This document shows, piece after piece, positions 33,523 through 43,271 of a DNA stretch of 64,000 bases. This stretch comes from Nannocystis bainbridge (GTDB taxonomy: Bacteria; Myxococcota_A; Polyangia; Nannocystales; Nannocystaceae), in NCBI RefSeq assembly GCF_028368995.1, contig NZ_JAQNDL010000003.1, positions 620,001 to 684,000 on the forward strand, read 5' to 3'. Numbering within the stretch: position 1 is the first letter of the stretch; the number at the start of each line of letters is the position of its first letter. A program made the position numbers and the translations under genes. The notes beneath the pieces were generated by a model that saw only the letters and a program-made list of their open reading frames with translations, ran no database searches and was not told the origin of the DNA.

Positions 33523-33969
33523 TCACCCGCAGATGCCCGGCTCGACCCGCAGCCGCTCGACCAGCAGCTCGGGCAGCTGCGCGAAGGTCCCGGCCGCCAA
33601 CTCTTCCTGCAGCGCCGCGATCGCCCGCGTCGAGGTGAAGCACACCTCGGCCGGGATCTCACCGTGCCACGCGGCGAACTCCATGCCGCGCGTGCCCTCG
33701 GCCCACAGCTCGGCCAGAGTGGCGAACCCCAGCCGCACCAGCGAGTCGCGCATGCCCTCGGCGATCCACGGCGGCTCCTCGGTCACCAGCGACCCGAGCC
33801 CGCTGCGACAGGCGACGCCGTGCAGCAACCACGCGCGGATGAGGTCGCGCTGCGCCGGCGTCATCGCCGAGAAGGTGTCGCGCTGCTGGCTGGCGACCAG
33901 CCACGGATCGATCACGGCCCCCCAGACCTCGTGAAAGCTCGCGCTCCGCAGCCACTCCGCGCTGATCAT
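33523..33969 (-). CDS. Hypothetical protein, possibly DUF4375/DMP19-like
   Basis: A 148-residue alpha-helical soluble protein starting MISAEWLRSASFHEVWGAVIDPWL. The middle (IRAWLLHGVACRSGLGSLVTEEP then GMRDSLVRLGFATLAELWAEG) resembles the helical pattern of DUF4375 proteins, but the characteristic NGGF/Q element is replaced by CRSGLG, so I keep it hypothetical. The longer frame would add 12 residues (MSGSARAWHAAG). There are no signal peptide or membrane segments. It stands between the Rof-like and HxlR genes, all minus strand. Confidence 0.6.
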   Translation of the reverse strand: MISAEWLRSASFHEVWGAVIDPWLVASQQRDTFSAMTPAQRDLIRAWLLHGVACRSGLGSLVTEEPPWIAEGMRDSLVRLGFATLAELWAEGTRGMEFAAWHGEIPAEVCFTSTRAIAALQEELAAGTFAQLPELLVERLRVEPGICG

Positions 33970-34105
33970 CCCGGCAGCATGCCACGCCCGCGCGGAGCCG
34001 GACAAGCATGCGAGATTCAGCTCCCGAGCCGAGCCCGTCGAAGGACCAGGCCGCGCCAGTCATGCCCCGAAGAGCCTCCTGGCCCCTCTCCTGGCGTATG
34101 CCTCC

Positions 34106-34124
34106 CGCATGTCCCAAGAGACAG
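34106..34124. repeat. TGTCCC/GAGACA palindrome variant
   Basis: CATGTCCCAAGAGACAG, 11 bp past the end of the HxlR gene. The same subtype recurs near 22271, 40580 and 50950. Confidence 0.6.
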
Positions 34125-34134
34125 TGACCGGGGC

Positions 34135-34467
34135 TCACGGCGCCAGCTTGACGTCGGCCTCCACCGCGAACGCGCGGCCCCAGTCGTACAGCGACTGCAG
34201 CACCGTTCGCAGCGACTCGCCCCGCTCGGTCAGCGCGTAGTGCTCGTGACCCGCGACGGCCGAGCGGCAGACCAGGCCGATCTCCTCGAGCTCGCGCAGC
34301 CGCTGCGTCAGCATCTTGTCGCTGAGCCCCACGACCTGGCGCCGCAGCTCGCCGTAGCGCAGCGGACCCTGTTTGAGCCGGGCCAGGAGCACCGTCTTCC
34401 ACTTGCCGCCGAGCACCTCGAGGGCCAGCTCGACCGGACAGCCGAAGGTTCGCGACAGGTCGGTCAC
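34135..34467 (-). CDS. HxlR-family transcriptional regulator
   Basis: A 110-residue winged-helix regulator. FGCPVELALEVLGGKWKTVLLARLKQGPLRYGELRR is the family start, with the conserved Cys in the CPVE element that several relatives use for redox or electrophile sensing. The recognition region follows as LSDKMLTQRLRELEEIGLVCR, and the wing as HEHYALTERGESL. The start is a GTG. It is divergent from the monooxygenase-like gene at 34551, with 83 bp between, an arrangement typical of a regulator and its target. Confidence 0.93.
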   Translation of the reverse strand: MTDLSRTFGCPVELALEVLGGKWKTVLLARLKQGPLRYGELRRQVVGLSDKMLTQRLRELEEIGLVCRSAVAGHEHYALTERGESLRTVLQSLYDWGRAFAVEADVKLAP

Positions 34468-34550
34468 GCCTTCATCATGCCCGTCGCGCCGCGCCCACGC
34501 ACCATCCGGTGCGTTGAACTGCGGCCGCGTCCGAACGATTCTCGGCGCCG

Positions 34551-34859
34551 ATGATCGTCGAGTACATCCGCTACCGCGTGCCCACCGATCCCGCCGCCTT
34601 CGAGGCCGCCTACGCCCGCGCCAGCACCTCCCTGCGCGAGGCCCCGCAGTGCCTGGCCTACGAGCTGACGCGCTGCGAGGAGGCGCCCGACCACTACATC
34701 CTGCGCATCGAGTGGCTATCGACCGAGGCGCACCTGCAGGGCTTCCGCCACGGCCCGCAGTTCGGCCCGTTCTTGAGCGAGATCCGCCCGTACGTCGCCC
34801 AGATCGAAGAGATGCGCCACTACGCCCCGACCGGCCTGACCTGGCGCCGCGACGCCTGA
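34551..34859 (+). CDS. ABM-domain (antibiotic biosynthesis monooxygenase-like) protein
   Basis: A 102-residue ferredoxin-like alpha-beta protein of the ABM superfamily: MIVEYIRYRVPTDPAAFEAAYARASTSL, then CLAYELTRCEEAPDHYILRIEWLSTEAHLQGFRHGPQFGPFL. Such proteins act on quinones or haem as small cofactor-free oxygenases, or simply bind small molecules. The divergent HxlR regulator suggests induction by a reactive compound. The protein ends 5 bp before a palindrome-containing convergent region. Confidence 0.85.
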   Translation: MIVEYIRYRVPTDPAAFEAAYARASTSLREAPQCLAYELTRCEEAPDHYILRIEWLSTEAHLQGFRHGPQFGPFLSEIRPYVAQIEEMRHYAPTGLTWRRDA

Positions 34860-34864
34860 CGATC

Positions 34865-35023
34865 GGGACATGCCCCCCGGCGCATCGAGGATCAGGTCAC
34901 CCGCGAGGTGACGACCACCGCAAGATCGTCCAAGTACGTCGCCGGGCGCCGTCGTAGGCTCGATCGAACATGCTCGATCGGACATGCCCGATCGAGCATG
35001 CCCGGAAGAACATGTCCCGAGAC
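34865..35023. repeat. Convergent-space palindromes with GATC-centred variants
   Basis: GGGACATGCCC occurs at 34864-34874, GAGGATCAGGTCACCCGCGAGGTGAC follows, and the cluster 34967-35023 has GAACATGCTC-GAT-CGGACATGCCC-GAT-CGAGCATGCCC-GGAA-GAACATGTCC. The ACATGCTC arms have matching GAGCATG arms, again a compensated change. The cluster ends next to the stop of the BatA-type gene at 35026. Confidence 0.85.
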
Positions 35024-35025
35024 GC

Positions 35026-37143
35026 TCAGCCCGGCCGCGCCCGCTCGCGGCGGGTCGTCAGGCGCCAGCGGACCAGCGACTCGATCAGCAGCAGCAGCGC
35101 CACCAGCAGCACCAGCGGGCGCCAGCGCGGGTAGCGGGCGGCGGCCAGCACCTCGTCGCCTTCGATCTGCGGGCCCGCGACCGTCACCAGCGTCGTGTCG
35201 CTCTCGGCCGGGTCGACCTGCACCGCGAAGCGCAGCGGCGGCTCGTCGTCGCCGCGCTCGACCGTGTAGTGACCCGGCAGCCACGTATCTTTAAAAACGG
35301 CTTCGCCGTGGCCGTCGGGCACCGCTGCCAGCCGCTCGCCGGTCGGCGAGATCACCGTCGCTGGCCGGTCGCCGGGCAAGATCCGCGGCTCGCCGACCCG
35401 CAGCACCGCGCCGGCCGCACCTTGCTGGCTGGCGTCGAGGTACGCCACCAGGCGCTCGACCAGCGGCACGAAACCTGGCCGAAGGGGCAGGTCCGACCAG
35501 TCGCGGTCGATCGACGTGGTCAGCAGGGCCACGCGGCCGCGGCCGTGCGCGCGGGTGACCAGGGCCGGGGCGCCGCTGGTGAAGCTGAGCGCCACGTCGG
35601 ACGCGCGGGCGGCGTCGGGCTCGAGCAGGAACAGGCGACGGGTACGGGCGCCGAGCAGGCCGAGATCGTCGCCGAGCCCGCGCAGGGCCGGGTGGGCCAG
35701 GTTGGCCGGCGCCAGCGCCTCGGTGCGGTTCTCGGTGCGGCCGGGCGCGGTGCCGACGACCAGGGCCTCACGCAGGCGCAGCGGCAGCAGCTCGCCGAGG
35801 CGATCGTTGTAGGCGCTGGCCTCGACTCGCTCGCCGACGGTCACCAGCAGGCCGAGCCCCTCCTCGACGCGCCGGGTCAGCGCCGTCGCGGCGTCGGGGG
35901 CCGGCGCGCGCACGTTGGCGAGCACCACCACGTCGACGCCGGCGAGCGGCCTCGGCTCGCGCAGGCGGGCCTCGAGCTGATCGGGCGCCAGACCGTGCAC
36001 GCGCAGGCGCCGGCCGGGCGCGGCGGCCAGCGCGGTGGCGAGGAAGAACACCTCGTCGTGGGCCCGCATCTCGCTCGGGTCGCCGTTGACGAGCACGATG
36101 TCGAGCTCGTCCTCGCCGGCCAGCCAGAAGTGCCGCACCTCGTCGCCGGGCAGCGGATCGCCCTGCAGCTCGACCAGCGCCAGCGCGGCCGGGCTCGGCC
36201 CGTCGCCGATCAGCGTGTGCGTGAACTCGACCCGCGCCTCACCGGCGAGCGGGACCATGACGTCGGCTCGCGCGACCTCCTCGCCGCCGAGCTGCATCGC
36301 CACCGCCACGCGGCGCAGGTTGTCCGGCTGGACCGGCCCCGGCGCGTGCCGGCGGACCACGCCCCACACCCGCACCGCTCGCGGGTCGAGGTCGCGCGCG
36401 GGCTCCCAGCCGACTGAATCAAGGGACATGTGCTCCGGGACAGGCGGCAGCGCATCGAGGCTGCCGAGCGCCGGCACCGGCAGCACCGGCGTGTCGGGGC
36501 CCGCGGTCTCGGGCAGGCTGCCGAGGCCACGCGCGGTCGGGTCGCCGATGGCGTAGATCGCCCGCCGGCGCCCGCCGGCGTCCGCCCGCAGCAGCGCCGC
36601 CGCGACCGGCAGACCGCCGTCGAGCGGCCACGCCCCGGCCCGCGGCGCCCCGCCGGCCACCCACTCGCCGATCGCCTCGCGCGCGAGCCCGAGGTCGGCC
36701 GACAGCTCGAGCCGCGGACCCGACGGATCGCTGGTGACGAGCCCGACCCGGCTGCCCGGCGGCAACGCGTCGACCACCGCGGCCGCGGCGTCGGCGGCCC
36801 CGTCGAGGGCGCGCATGCCATCTGTCCTCAGGGACATGCTCAAAGAGCCGTCCACCAGCAGGATCGCGTCGTGCGGCTCGCCGAGGACCGCCACGCGCGC
36901 TCGCCCCGAGCTGACCGGCCGCGCCAGCGCCAGCGCCAGCAGGGCCAGCGCGGCCAGCCGCAGCCCGAGCAGCAGGCGGTCGCGCAGGTGCCGGCGCATG
37001 GTCACGACCTCGTCGCCGGTGCGGACGAAGCGGAGCGCGGCGAAGGCGATCTTGCGCGGCTCCTCGCGCCCGCGCAGGTGGGCGGCCAGCGGCGCGGCCA
37101 GGCCGAGCAAGCCGAGCAGCAGGAGCGGCGCCAGCAGGCTCAC
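35026..37143 (-). CDS. BatA-domain and VWA-domain membrane protein
   Basis: A 705-residue protein. The first 90 residues are the BatA-type double membrane segment (LLAPLLLLGLLGLAAPLAAHL and LLLGLRLAALALLALALARPV) with the conserved RKIAFAALRFV between. A von Willebrand factor A domain follows, with an intact MIDAS DGSLS (DAILLVDGSLSMS). The central part (residues about 280-600) is beta-rich, with a GATase-like stretch (VVLANVRAPA, LLVTVGERVEA). One C-terminal membrane helix precedes basic residues (PLVLLVALLLLIESLVRWRL). Palindromes at 36421-36442 and 36822-36841 are read in frame, the second right beside the MIDAS. It is the last gene of the MoxR set. Confidence 0.88.
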   Translation of the reverse strand: MSLLAPLLLLGLLGLAAPLAAHLRGREEPRKIAFAALRFVRTGDEVVTMRRHLRDRLLLGLRLAALALLALALARPVSSGRARVAVLGEPHDAILLVDGSLSMSLRTDGMRALDGAADAAAAVVDALPPGSRVGLVTSDPSGPRLELSADLGLAREAIGEWVAGGAPRAGAWPLDGGLPVAAALLRADAGGRRRAIYAIGDPTARGLGSLPETAGPDTPVLPVPALGSLDALPPVPEHMSLDSVGWEPARDLDPRAVRVWGVVRRHAPGPVQPDNLRRVAVAMQLGGEEVARADVMVPLAGEARVEFTHTLIGDGPSPAALALVELQGDPLPGDEVRHFWLAGEDELDIVLVNGDPSEMRAHDEVFFLATALAAAPGRRLRVHGLAPDQLEARLREPRPLAGVDVVVLANVRAPAPDAATALTRRVEEGLGLLVTVGERVEASAYNDRLGELLPLRLREALVVGTAPGRTENRTEALAPANLAHPALRGLGDDLGLLGARTRRLFLLEPDAARASDVALSFTSGAPALVTRAHGRGRVALLTTSIDRDWSDLPLRPGFVPLVERLVAYLDASQQGAAGAVLRVGEPRILPGDRPATVISPTGERLAAVPDGHGEAVFKDTWLPGHYTVERGDDEPPLRFAVQVDPAESDTTLVTVAGPQIEGDEVLAAARYPRWRPLVLLVALLLLIESLVRWRLTTRRERARPG

Positions 37144-37176
37144 GCGACGGCCTCCGGTTGACGCTCGTCAAACACT

Positions 37177-37253
37177 CTGTCCCCGAGGACATGCGCCGCC
37201 GATGCGCCGCGCCCCGTCGGGCTCACCCCGCCACGGCTGTCCTCGAAGACAGG
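37177..37253. repeat. Two CTGTCC palindromes between batA-like and DUF58 genes
   Basis: CTGTCC-CCGA-GGACATG (37178-37193) and CTGTCC-TCGA-AGACAGG (37238-37253). They lie in the 112-bp gap between cotranscribed minus-strand genes. Confidence 0.75.
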
Positions 37254-37255
37254 CA

Positions 37256-38260
37256 TCACGCCCGCGCCTCCTCCAGCGCCGGCTCGCCTTGCAGCGCCCG
37301 CAGCAGCCCGAGGAAGGCTGCGGTCACCGGCGTGTCGGTGACCACGCGGTGGCACACCAGCCCGCGCGCCAGGCACCCGCCCGCGAACCCGGCCAGATAC
37401 GCGCGCAGTCGCTGCAGGTAGGCCGCGCGCAGGCTGGCGCCCAGGCCCTCGACCTCCGGGCGCGCGCCGCGGACGTCCTCGAGCCGCAGCAGCTCGCGCC
37501 CCGACCACGGGAACTCGAGCTCGTCGCGGTGCAGCACCTGCAACAGCACGACCGCGTGGCCGCGCCCGGCCAGGGCCGCGAGCTCGTCGAGCAGGCCGGC
37601 CTCGGCCGCGGGGAGACCTGGCTCTTCGGGCATGTCCCCCGCGACATGTCCTTCGGAGCAAGGGTCGAGGAAGTCGGACACCAGCACGACCAGGCTGCGC
37701 CGCGGCAGCTGCGGCCCGACCGCGCCGACCAGCCGCGGCCACGGGCAGTTGCCCGCGGGCGGGCGCGCCAGCGCCTCGGCCAGCGCCAGCAGCCGCCGCG
37801 CGCCGCCCTGCGGCCGCACCTGCTGCAGCTCGACGCCGCCCGCCCCGCCGCTGGCCAGGCCGAGCCGGTCGCCCTGGCGCGCGCCCAGGCTGGCCAGCCC
37901 GGCCACCAGCGCCGCCGCGTAGGTCGATTTGCGCTCGGGACCTGTCCCGTAGGACATGCCCCCGGAGCCGTCCAGCAGGAACACCGCCGACAGCACGTCC
38001 TCGGCGTCGTGCTGGCGCAGCACGAAGCGGTCGTCGCGGGCCGCGGCGCGCCAGTCGAGCCGGCGCAGGTCGTCGCCGGCGACGTACGGCCGGTGCCCGC
38101 GGAACACGTCGCCGGAGCCCGCCCGGGCCGCGAGGTGCCGCCCGGGCCGCCCGCCCCACACGGCCTGGCCGACCCGCAGCACCCGCCCGCGCAGCAGCTC
38201 GCGCAGCTCCGGCGGCAGCACGGCGGCGAGGGCGATGTCCGGGTCGGGTCCTGAGGACAT
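37256..38260 (-). CDS. DUF58 domain-containing protein
   Basis: A 334-residue protein typical of operons with a MoxR ATPase. The diagnostic segment FRGHRPYVAGDDLRRLDWRAAARDDRFVLRQHDAE is complete. The following VWA-like domain has DGSGGM where a MIDAS would read DxSxS, so the third serine is missing and metal binding is doubtful. A segment encoded by two palindrome copies (37616-37660) inserts CSEGHVAGDMPEEPG between the strand LVVLVSDFLDP and the next helix. The start ATG at 38260 lies in a GGACATG half-site. No membrane helices are visible, unlike many DUF58 proteins, which carry two at the N-terminus. Confidence 0.9.
   Translation of the reverse strand: MSSGPDPDIALAAVLPPELRELLRGRVLRVGQAVWGGRPGRHLAARAGSGDVFRGHRPYVAGDDLRRLDWRAAARDDRFVLRQHDAEDVLSAVFLLDGSGGMSYGTGPERKSTYAAALVAGLASLGARQGDRLGLASGGAGGVELQQVRPQGGARRLLALAEALARPPAGNCPWPRLVGAVGPQLPRRSLVVLVSDFLDPCSEGHVAGDMPEEPGLPAAEAGLLDELAALAGRGHAVVLLQVLHRDELEFPWSGRELLRLEDVRGARPEVEGLGASLRAAYLQRLRAYLAGFAGGCLARGLVCHRVVTDTPVTAAFLGLLRALQGEPALEEARA
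37616..37660. repeat. Intragenic double palindrome in the DUF58 gene
   Basis: ACCTGGCTCTTCGGGCATGTCC and CCGCGACATGTCC-TTC-GGAGCA. The encoded residues form a Glu/Pro/Gly-rich loop that looks like an insertion relative to the compact core. Confidence 0.75.
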
Positions 38261-38493
38261 GGCGGAGAGCTCAGGCCGCGACGGGCGGCAGGTGGCATGT
38301 CCGCGAGGACATGGCGAATGGGACATGCGCGAAAGCGCAGCTCACGAGGGGCCGCTGCGGGGGAGCGTCGGCCTCGCTCGCGGCTGGCCGCGAGGACATG
38401 GCGAAAACGACATGTCCGAAAGAACACTCGCAGGCCGCGCCCGGGAGAGCGGCGGCGGCGGGCGTATCGGACCGTGAGGACATGGCGGGAGGT
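38261..38493. repeat. Spacer filled with palindromes between the DUF58 and MoxR genes
   Basis: 38295-38315 is GCATGTCC-GCGA-GGACATGGCG; 38318-38333 GGGACATGCGCGAAAG; 38389-38405 CGCGAGGACATGGCG; 38409-38426 ACATGTCCGAAAGAAC; 38474-38486 GTGAGGACATGGC. The repeated GAGGACATGGCG phrase suggests duplication of a segment. The two genes flanking it are on the same strand. Confidence 0.8.
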
Positions 38494-39504
<1,011 letters not shown>

Positions 39505-39524
39505 GGGGCGCGGAGTATAGCGCG

Positions 39525-40493
39525 TCAACGCGGAGCCACCGGCCGCTTCGTCGCGCGCCGGGCCGCGAACAGCTCGCGCGCGCTGGCGACGGTGGCCGCC
39601 CGCTGCACCCAGCGCAACAGCTGGGCTCGCCGCCTGCACTCGGCGATCGTGCGCCGCTGCGTCGCGGTCACGGCGATCGCCCGCGCGTCGAGGATGGCGA
39701 ACAGGGCCTCGTGAAGCCCTGCGAGCTCGCCCTCCTCCTTCGCCTGTCGCGCCTCGCGGCGGGCCCGATGCAGCGGGGCCATGAGCTGGCCGAAGATCGA
39801 GCGCCGATAGAGGTACACGAAGGGGCGGAGCAGTTCTTCGTCGCTCAGGGGCTGCATGGCGTCGACTCCGAGCTCGGCGCGCGCGGCGGCGCCGAGAAAC
39901 ACACGGACGAGATCAGTGTAAAGAGGGCGACGCGCGCTGTCGAGCATGGTCACGCCGGCGAGCGCGGCGCGGCCGATGGCGGCGGCTCGTGGACCGCGGC
40001 CGTGGGCCAGCACCGACAGGACCGCGAGCTCGGGTCGGCGCCTCGCCTCGGGTGCGCGGGTGACTTGCGGGATCTGTTCCGGCCCCAGCACGTCCGGCAC
40101 CAGGATCCAGCGGCCGTCGCCCATGTCGATCGGTCGGCTGCACCAGCGCGCCACCGCCGGCCGGGTCGTCAGCACCAGCAAGCGCACGGGGCATTGCAGC
40201 CGCCGGCGCAGCGACGCCAGGTAGACCGGCCAGACCCACCGCTTGGCCGGGTCGCAGCGCAGCTGCGCCTCGACGACGATCGCCAGCGCTGGCCGACCGC
40301 CCTTGCCGGTCAGCGTCAGCACGAGGTCGGCGCGCACCTCGGCCGGATCGATCTCGGCGAACTCGCCCTCGACCACCTGCACCGCGGTGAATCGCGGCAA
40401 CGGCGCCGCGCAACCCTCACGCAGCAGCGTGGCGACGAGAGGCGGCGCGCGGCGCAGCAGCTCGAGCAGGACGGTGTGCGGGAGCGAGGGCAT
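39525..40493 (-). CDS. Rpn-like/PD-(D/E)XK nuclease-fold protein
   Basis: A 322-residue protein of a type common in myxobacterial genomes. MPSLPHTVLLELLRRAPPLVATLLREG opens the domain. The putative nuclease core is EFAEIDPAEVRADLVLTLTGKGGRPALAIVVEAQLRCDP, with D in ADLVL and E in VVEAQ as the candidate acidic pair; the expected lysine of ExK is replaced by Q (EAQ), as in many of these relatives. The second half (PFVYLYRRSIFGQL to AECRRRAQLLRW) is helical. It lies directly upstream of moxR on the same strand, possibly by chance. Activity is uncertain. Confidence 0.65.
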   Translation of the reverse strand: MPSLPHTVLLELLRRAPPLVATLLREGCAAPLPRFTAVQVVEGEFAEIDPAEVRADLVLTLTGKGGRPALAIVVEAQLRCDPAKRWVWPVYLASLRRRLQCPVRLLVLTTRPAVARWCSRPIDMGDGRWILVPDVLGPEQIPQVTRAPEARRRPELAVLSVLAHGRGPRAAAIGRAALAGVTMLDSARRPLYTDLVRVFLGAAARAELGVDAMQPLSDEELLRPFVYLYRRSIFGQLMAPLHRARREARQAKEEGELAGLHEALFAILDARAIAVTATQRRTIAECRRRAQLLRWVQRAATVASARELFAARRATKRPVAPR

Positions 40494-40573
40494 GTCGACC
40501 CTGACAGGTCGGTCGCCGCGACGTCGGTTTTGCGCGCGGCAGCGGTGAGTCAGCGCACTGCAATCACCTGCAC

Positions 40574-40600
40574 CCGCGGACATGACCCAAAAGACAGCCG
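40574..40600. repeat. CATGACCC/AGACAG palindrome variant
   Basis: GGACATGACCCAAAAGACAG, between divergent genes. Same subtype as near 34106 and 50950. Confidence 0.6.
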
Positions 40601-40684
40601 CCAGCCTGTCGGCTCGGCGACGACTTCGGCTAAAACCCGTGGACGGGGCGACCGCGAATTTCCCGCCCCGCACGGAGACAGGCG

Positions 40685-41857
<1,173 letters not shown>

Positions 41858-41870
41858 GCCTGGCTCTCGC

Positions 41871-41932
41871 GGCATGTCCGTGAGGGCATGAACCAAGGGA
41901 CATGCCCGTTCGGGCATGTCCCTTGATGCACG
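41871..41932. terminator. Perfect 13-bp palindromic hairpin in a convergent junction
   Basis: Arms AAGGGACATGCCC (41895-41907) and GGGCATGTCCCTT (41912-41924), loop GTTC, preceded by GCATGTCC-GTGA-GGGCATG (41872-41890). It sits 38 bp after the E1 stop and 36 bp before the nagZ stop. Flanking AA/TT would let it act in both directions. Confidence 0.6.
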
Positions 41933-41959
41933 TCCCGGCCGCGGCCGGCGCGGCCCGCC

Positions 41960-43093
41960 TCAGCGGTCCTCGCGGATCCGCCGGGCCAACTCCTCGTGCT
42001 CCGGGTACGGCGGCACGATCACCTCCGGCTCCGGCGCGCGCAGGGCCTCGGGCGCCGCGAACAGATCGGCGACCAGCCCGGGCGCCGCCTTCGGCTTCGC
42101 CGGCCCGAGCACCCGGTCGCGGTGGCGCGGCGCGTAGGCCTGCTTGAGCGCGACCACCCGCCGCAGCGCCGGCTCGACCAGCGCGTCGGGCAGGTGCTCG
42201 AGCAGGCGCAGCGACTCGTCGCGGAGATCGGCCTTGCTGCACACCAGCAGCGCGTCGAGCCCGGCCTCGAGGCTCCAGCGGACCCGCTGCTCCGGGGTGA
42301 AGTGATCGGCGACCGCCTTCATCTCGAGGTCGTCGCTGAACACCACCCCGTCGTAGCCGAGCTCGCCGCGCAGCAACTGCATCACCGGCGGCGACAGGGT
42401 CGCCGGCCGCTTGCGGTCGAGCGCCTCGAACAGCACGTGGGCCGACATGACGCTGGCGACCCCGGCCTTGGCCGCGGCGGCGAACGGGACCAGCTCGACC
42501 TCCCGCAGGCGGTCGAGATCGTGCGGCAGGCGGGGCAGCTCGAGGTGGCTGTCGGAGCGAGTGTCGCCGTGCCCCGGGAAATGCTTGGCGCACGCGGCCA
42601 CCCCGGCCCCCTGCATCGCCGTGACGAAGGCCGCGGCGTGGCGGGCCACCCGGGCCGGCTCGGCCGCGAAGCTGCGATCGCCGATCACCGGGTTGGCCGG
42701 GTTGGTGTCGACGTCGACCACCGGCGCGAAGTCGAGGCCGATCCCGAGGTCGGACAGCTCACGCGCCAGCGCCTCGGCCACCGCCGCCGTGGTCGTCGGC
42801 TCGTCGCGCCGCCCGAGCGCTCGCATCGGCGGCCACACGGTCCAGGGGGCCTTGAGGCGCTGAACGCGCCCTCCCTCCTGATCGATGCCCACCAGCAGCG
42901 GCACGTCCGGCGGGGCCGCCTCGTGCAGCGCACGCACCAGCCCGCGCAGCTGCGCCGGACCTTCGATGTTGCGAGCGAAGAGGATCACGCCGCCGATCCG
43001 GCCCTGGCCGAGCAGGCGGGCGAGATCCGGCGGGACCGTCGTCCCCTCGAAGCCGACGAACAAGAGCTGACCGGGCTGCCACCACGACGCCAT
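41960..43093 (-). CDS. nagZ: Beta-N-acetylhexosaminidase NagZ (GH3)
   Basis: A 377-residue GH3 glycosidase involved in peptidoglycan recycling, removing GlcNAc from anhydromuropeptides. GQLLFVGFEG and IGGVILFARNIEG lead to PLLVGIDQEGGRVQRL. The catalytic His-containing loop is KHFPGHGDTRSDSHLELP and the nucleophile region GYDGVVFSDDLEMKA holds the aspartate. The ATG at 43093 fits the family; a long Pro/Met-rich frame upstream is not credible. The C-terminal 40 residues are charged and Pro-rich, longer than usual. No signal peptide is present, consistent with cytoplasmic recycling. Confidence 0.95.
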   Translation of the reverse strand: MASWWQPGQLLFVGFEGTTVPPDLARLLGQGRIGGVILFARNIEGPAQLRGLVRALHEAAPPDVPLLVGIDQEGGRVQRLKAPWTVWPPMRALGRRDEPTTTAAVAEALARELSDLGIGLDFAPVVDVDTNPANPVIGDRSFAAEPARVARHAAAFVTAMQGAGVAACAKHFPGHGDTRSDSHLELPRLPHDLDRLREVELVPFAAAAKAGVASVMSAHVLFEALDRKRPATLSPPVMQLLRGELGYDGVVFSDDLEMKAVADHFTPEQRVRWSLEAGLDALLVCSKADLRDESLRLLEHLPDALVEPALRRVVALKQAYAPRHRDRVLGPAKPKAAPGLVADLFAAPEALRAPEPEVIVPPYPEHEELARRIREDR

Positions 43094-43271
43094 CGCCGCG
43101 AGGGTACGGGGCCGGGGCGCGCGCCGCAAATTGGCCGCCGGCCCCGAAAGCGCCGCACGACGATCGGCCGAACTCCAGCGGCGAGTGACTTGTTCCCGAG
43201 ATTCCCGCGATCGGAGCGAGCGGGCTGGTTGACGCACCACCCCGTGGTTGTTAGCGTCCGGCGCCTCGCCG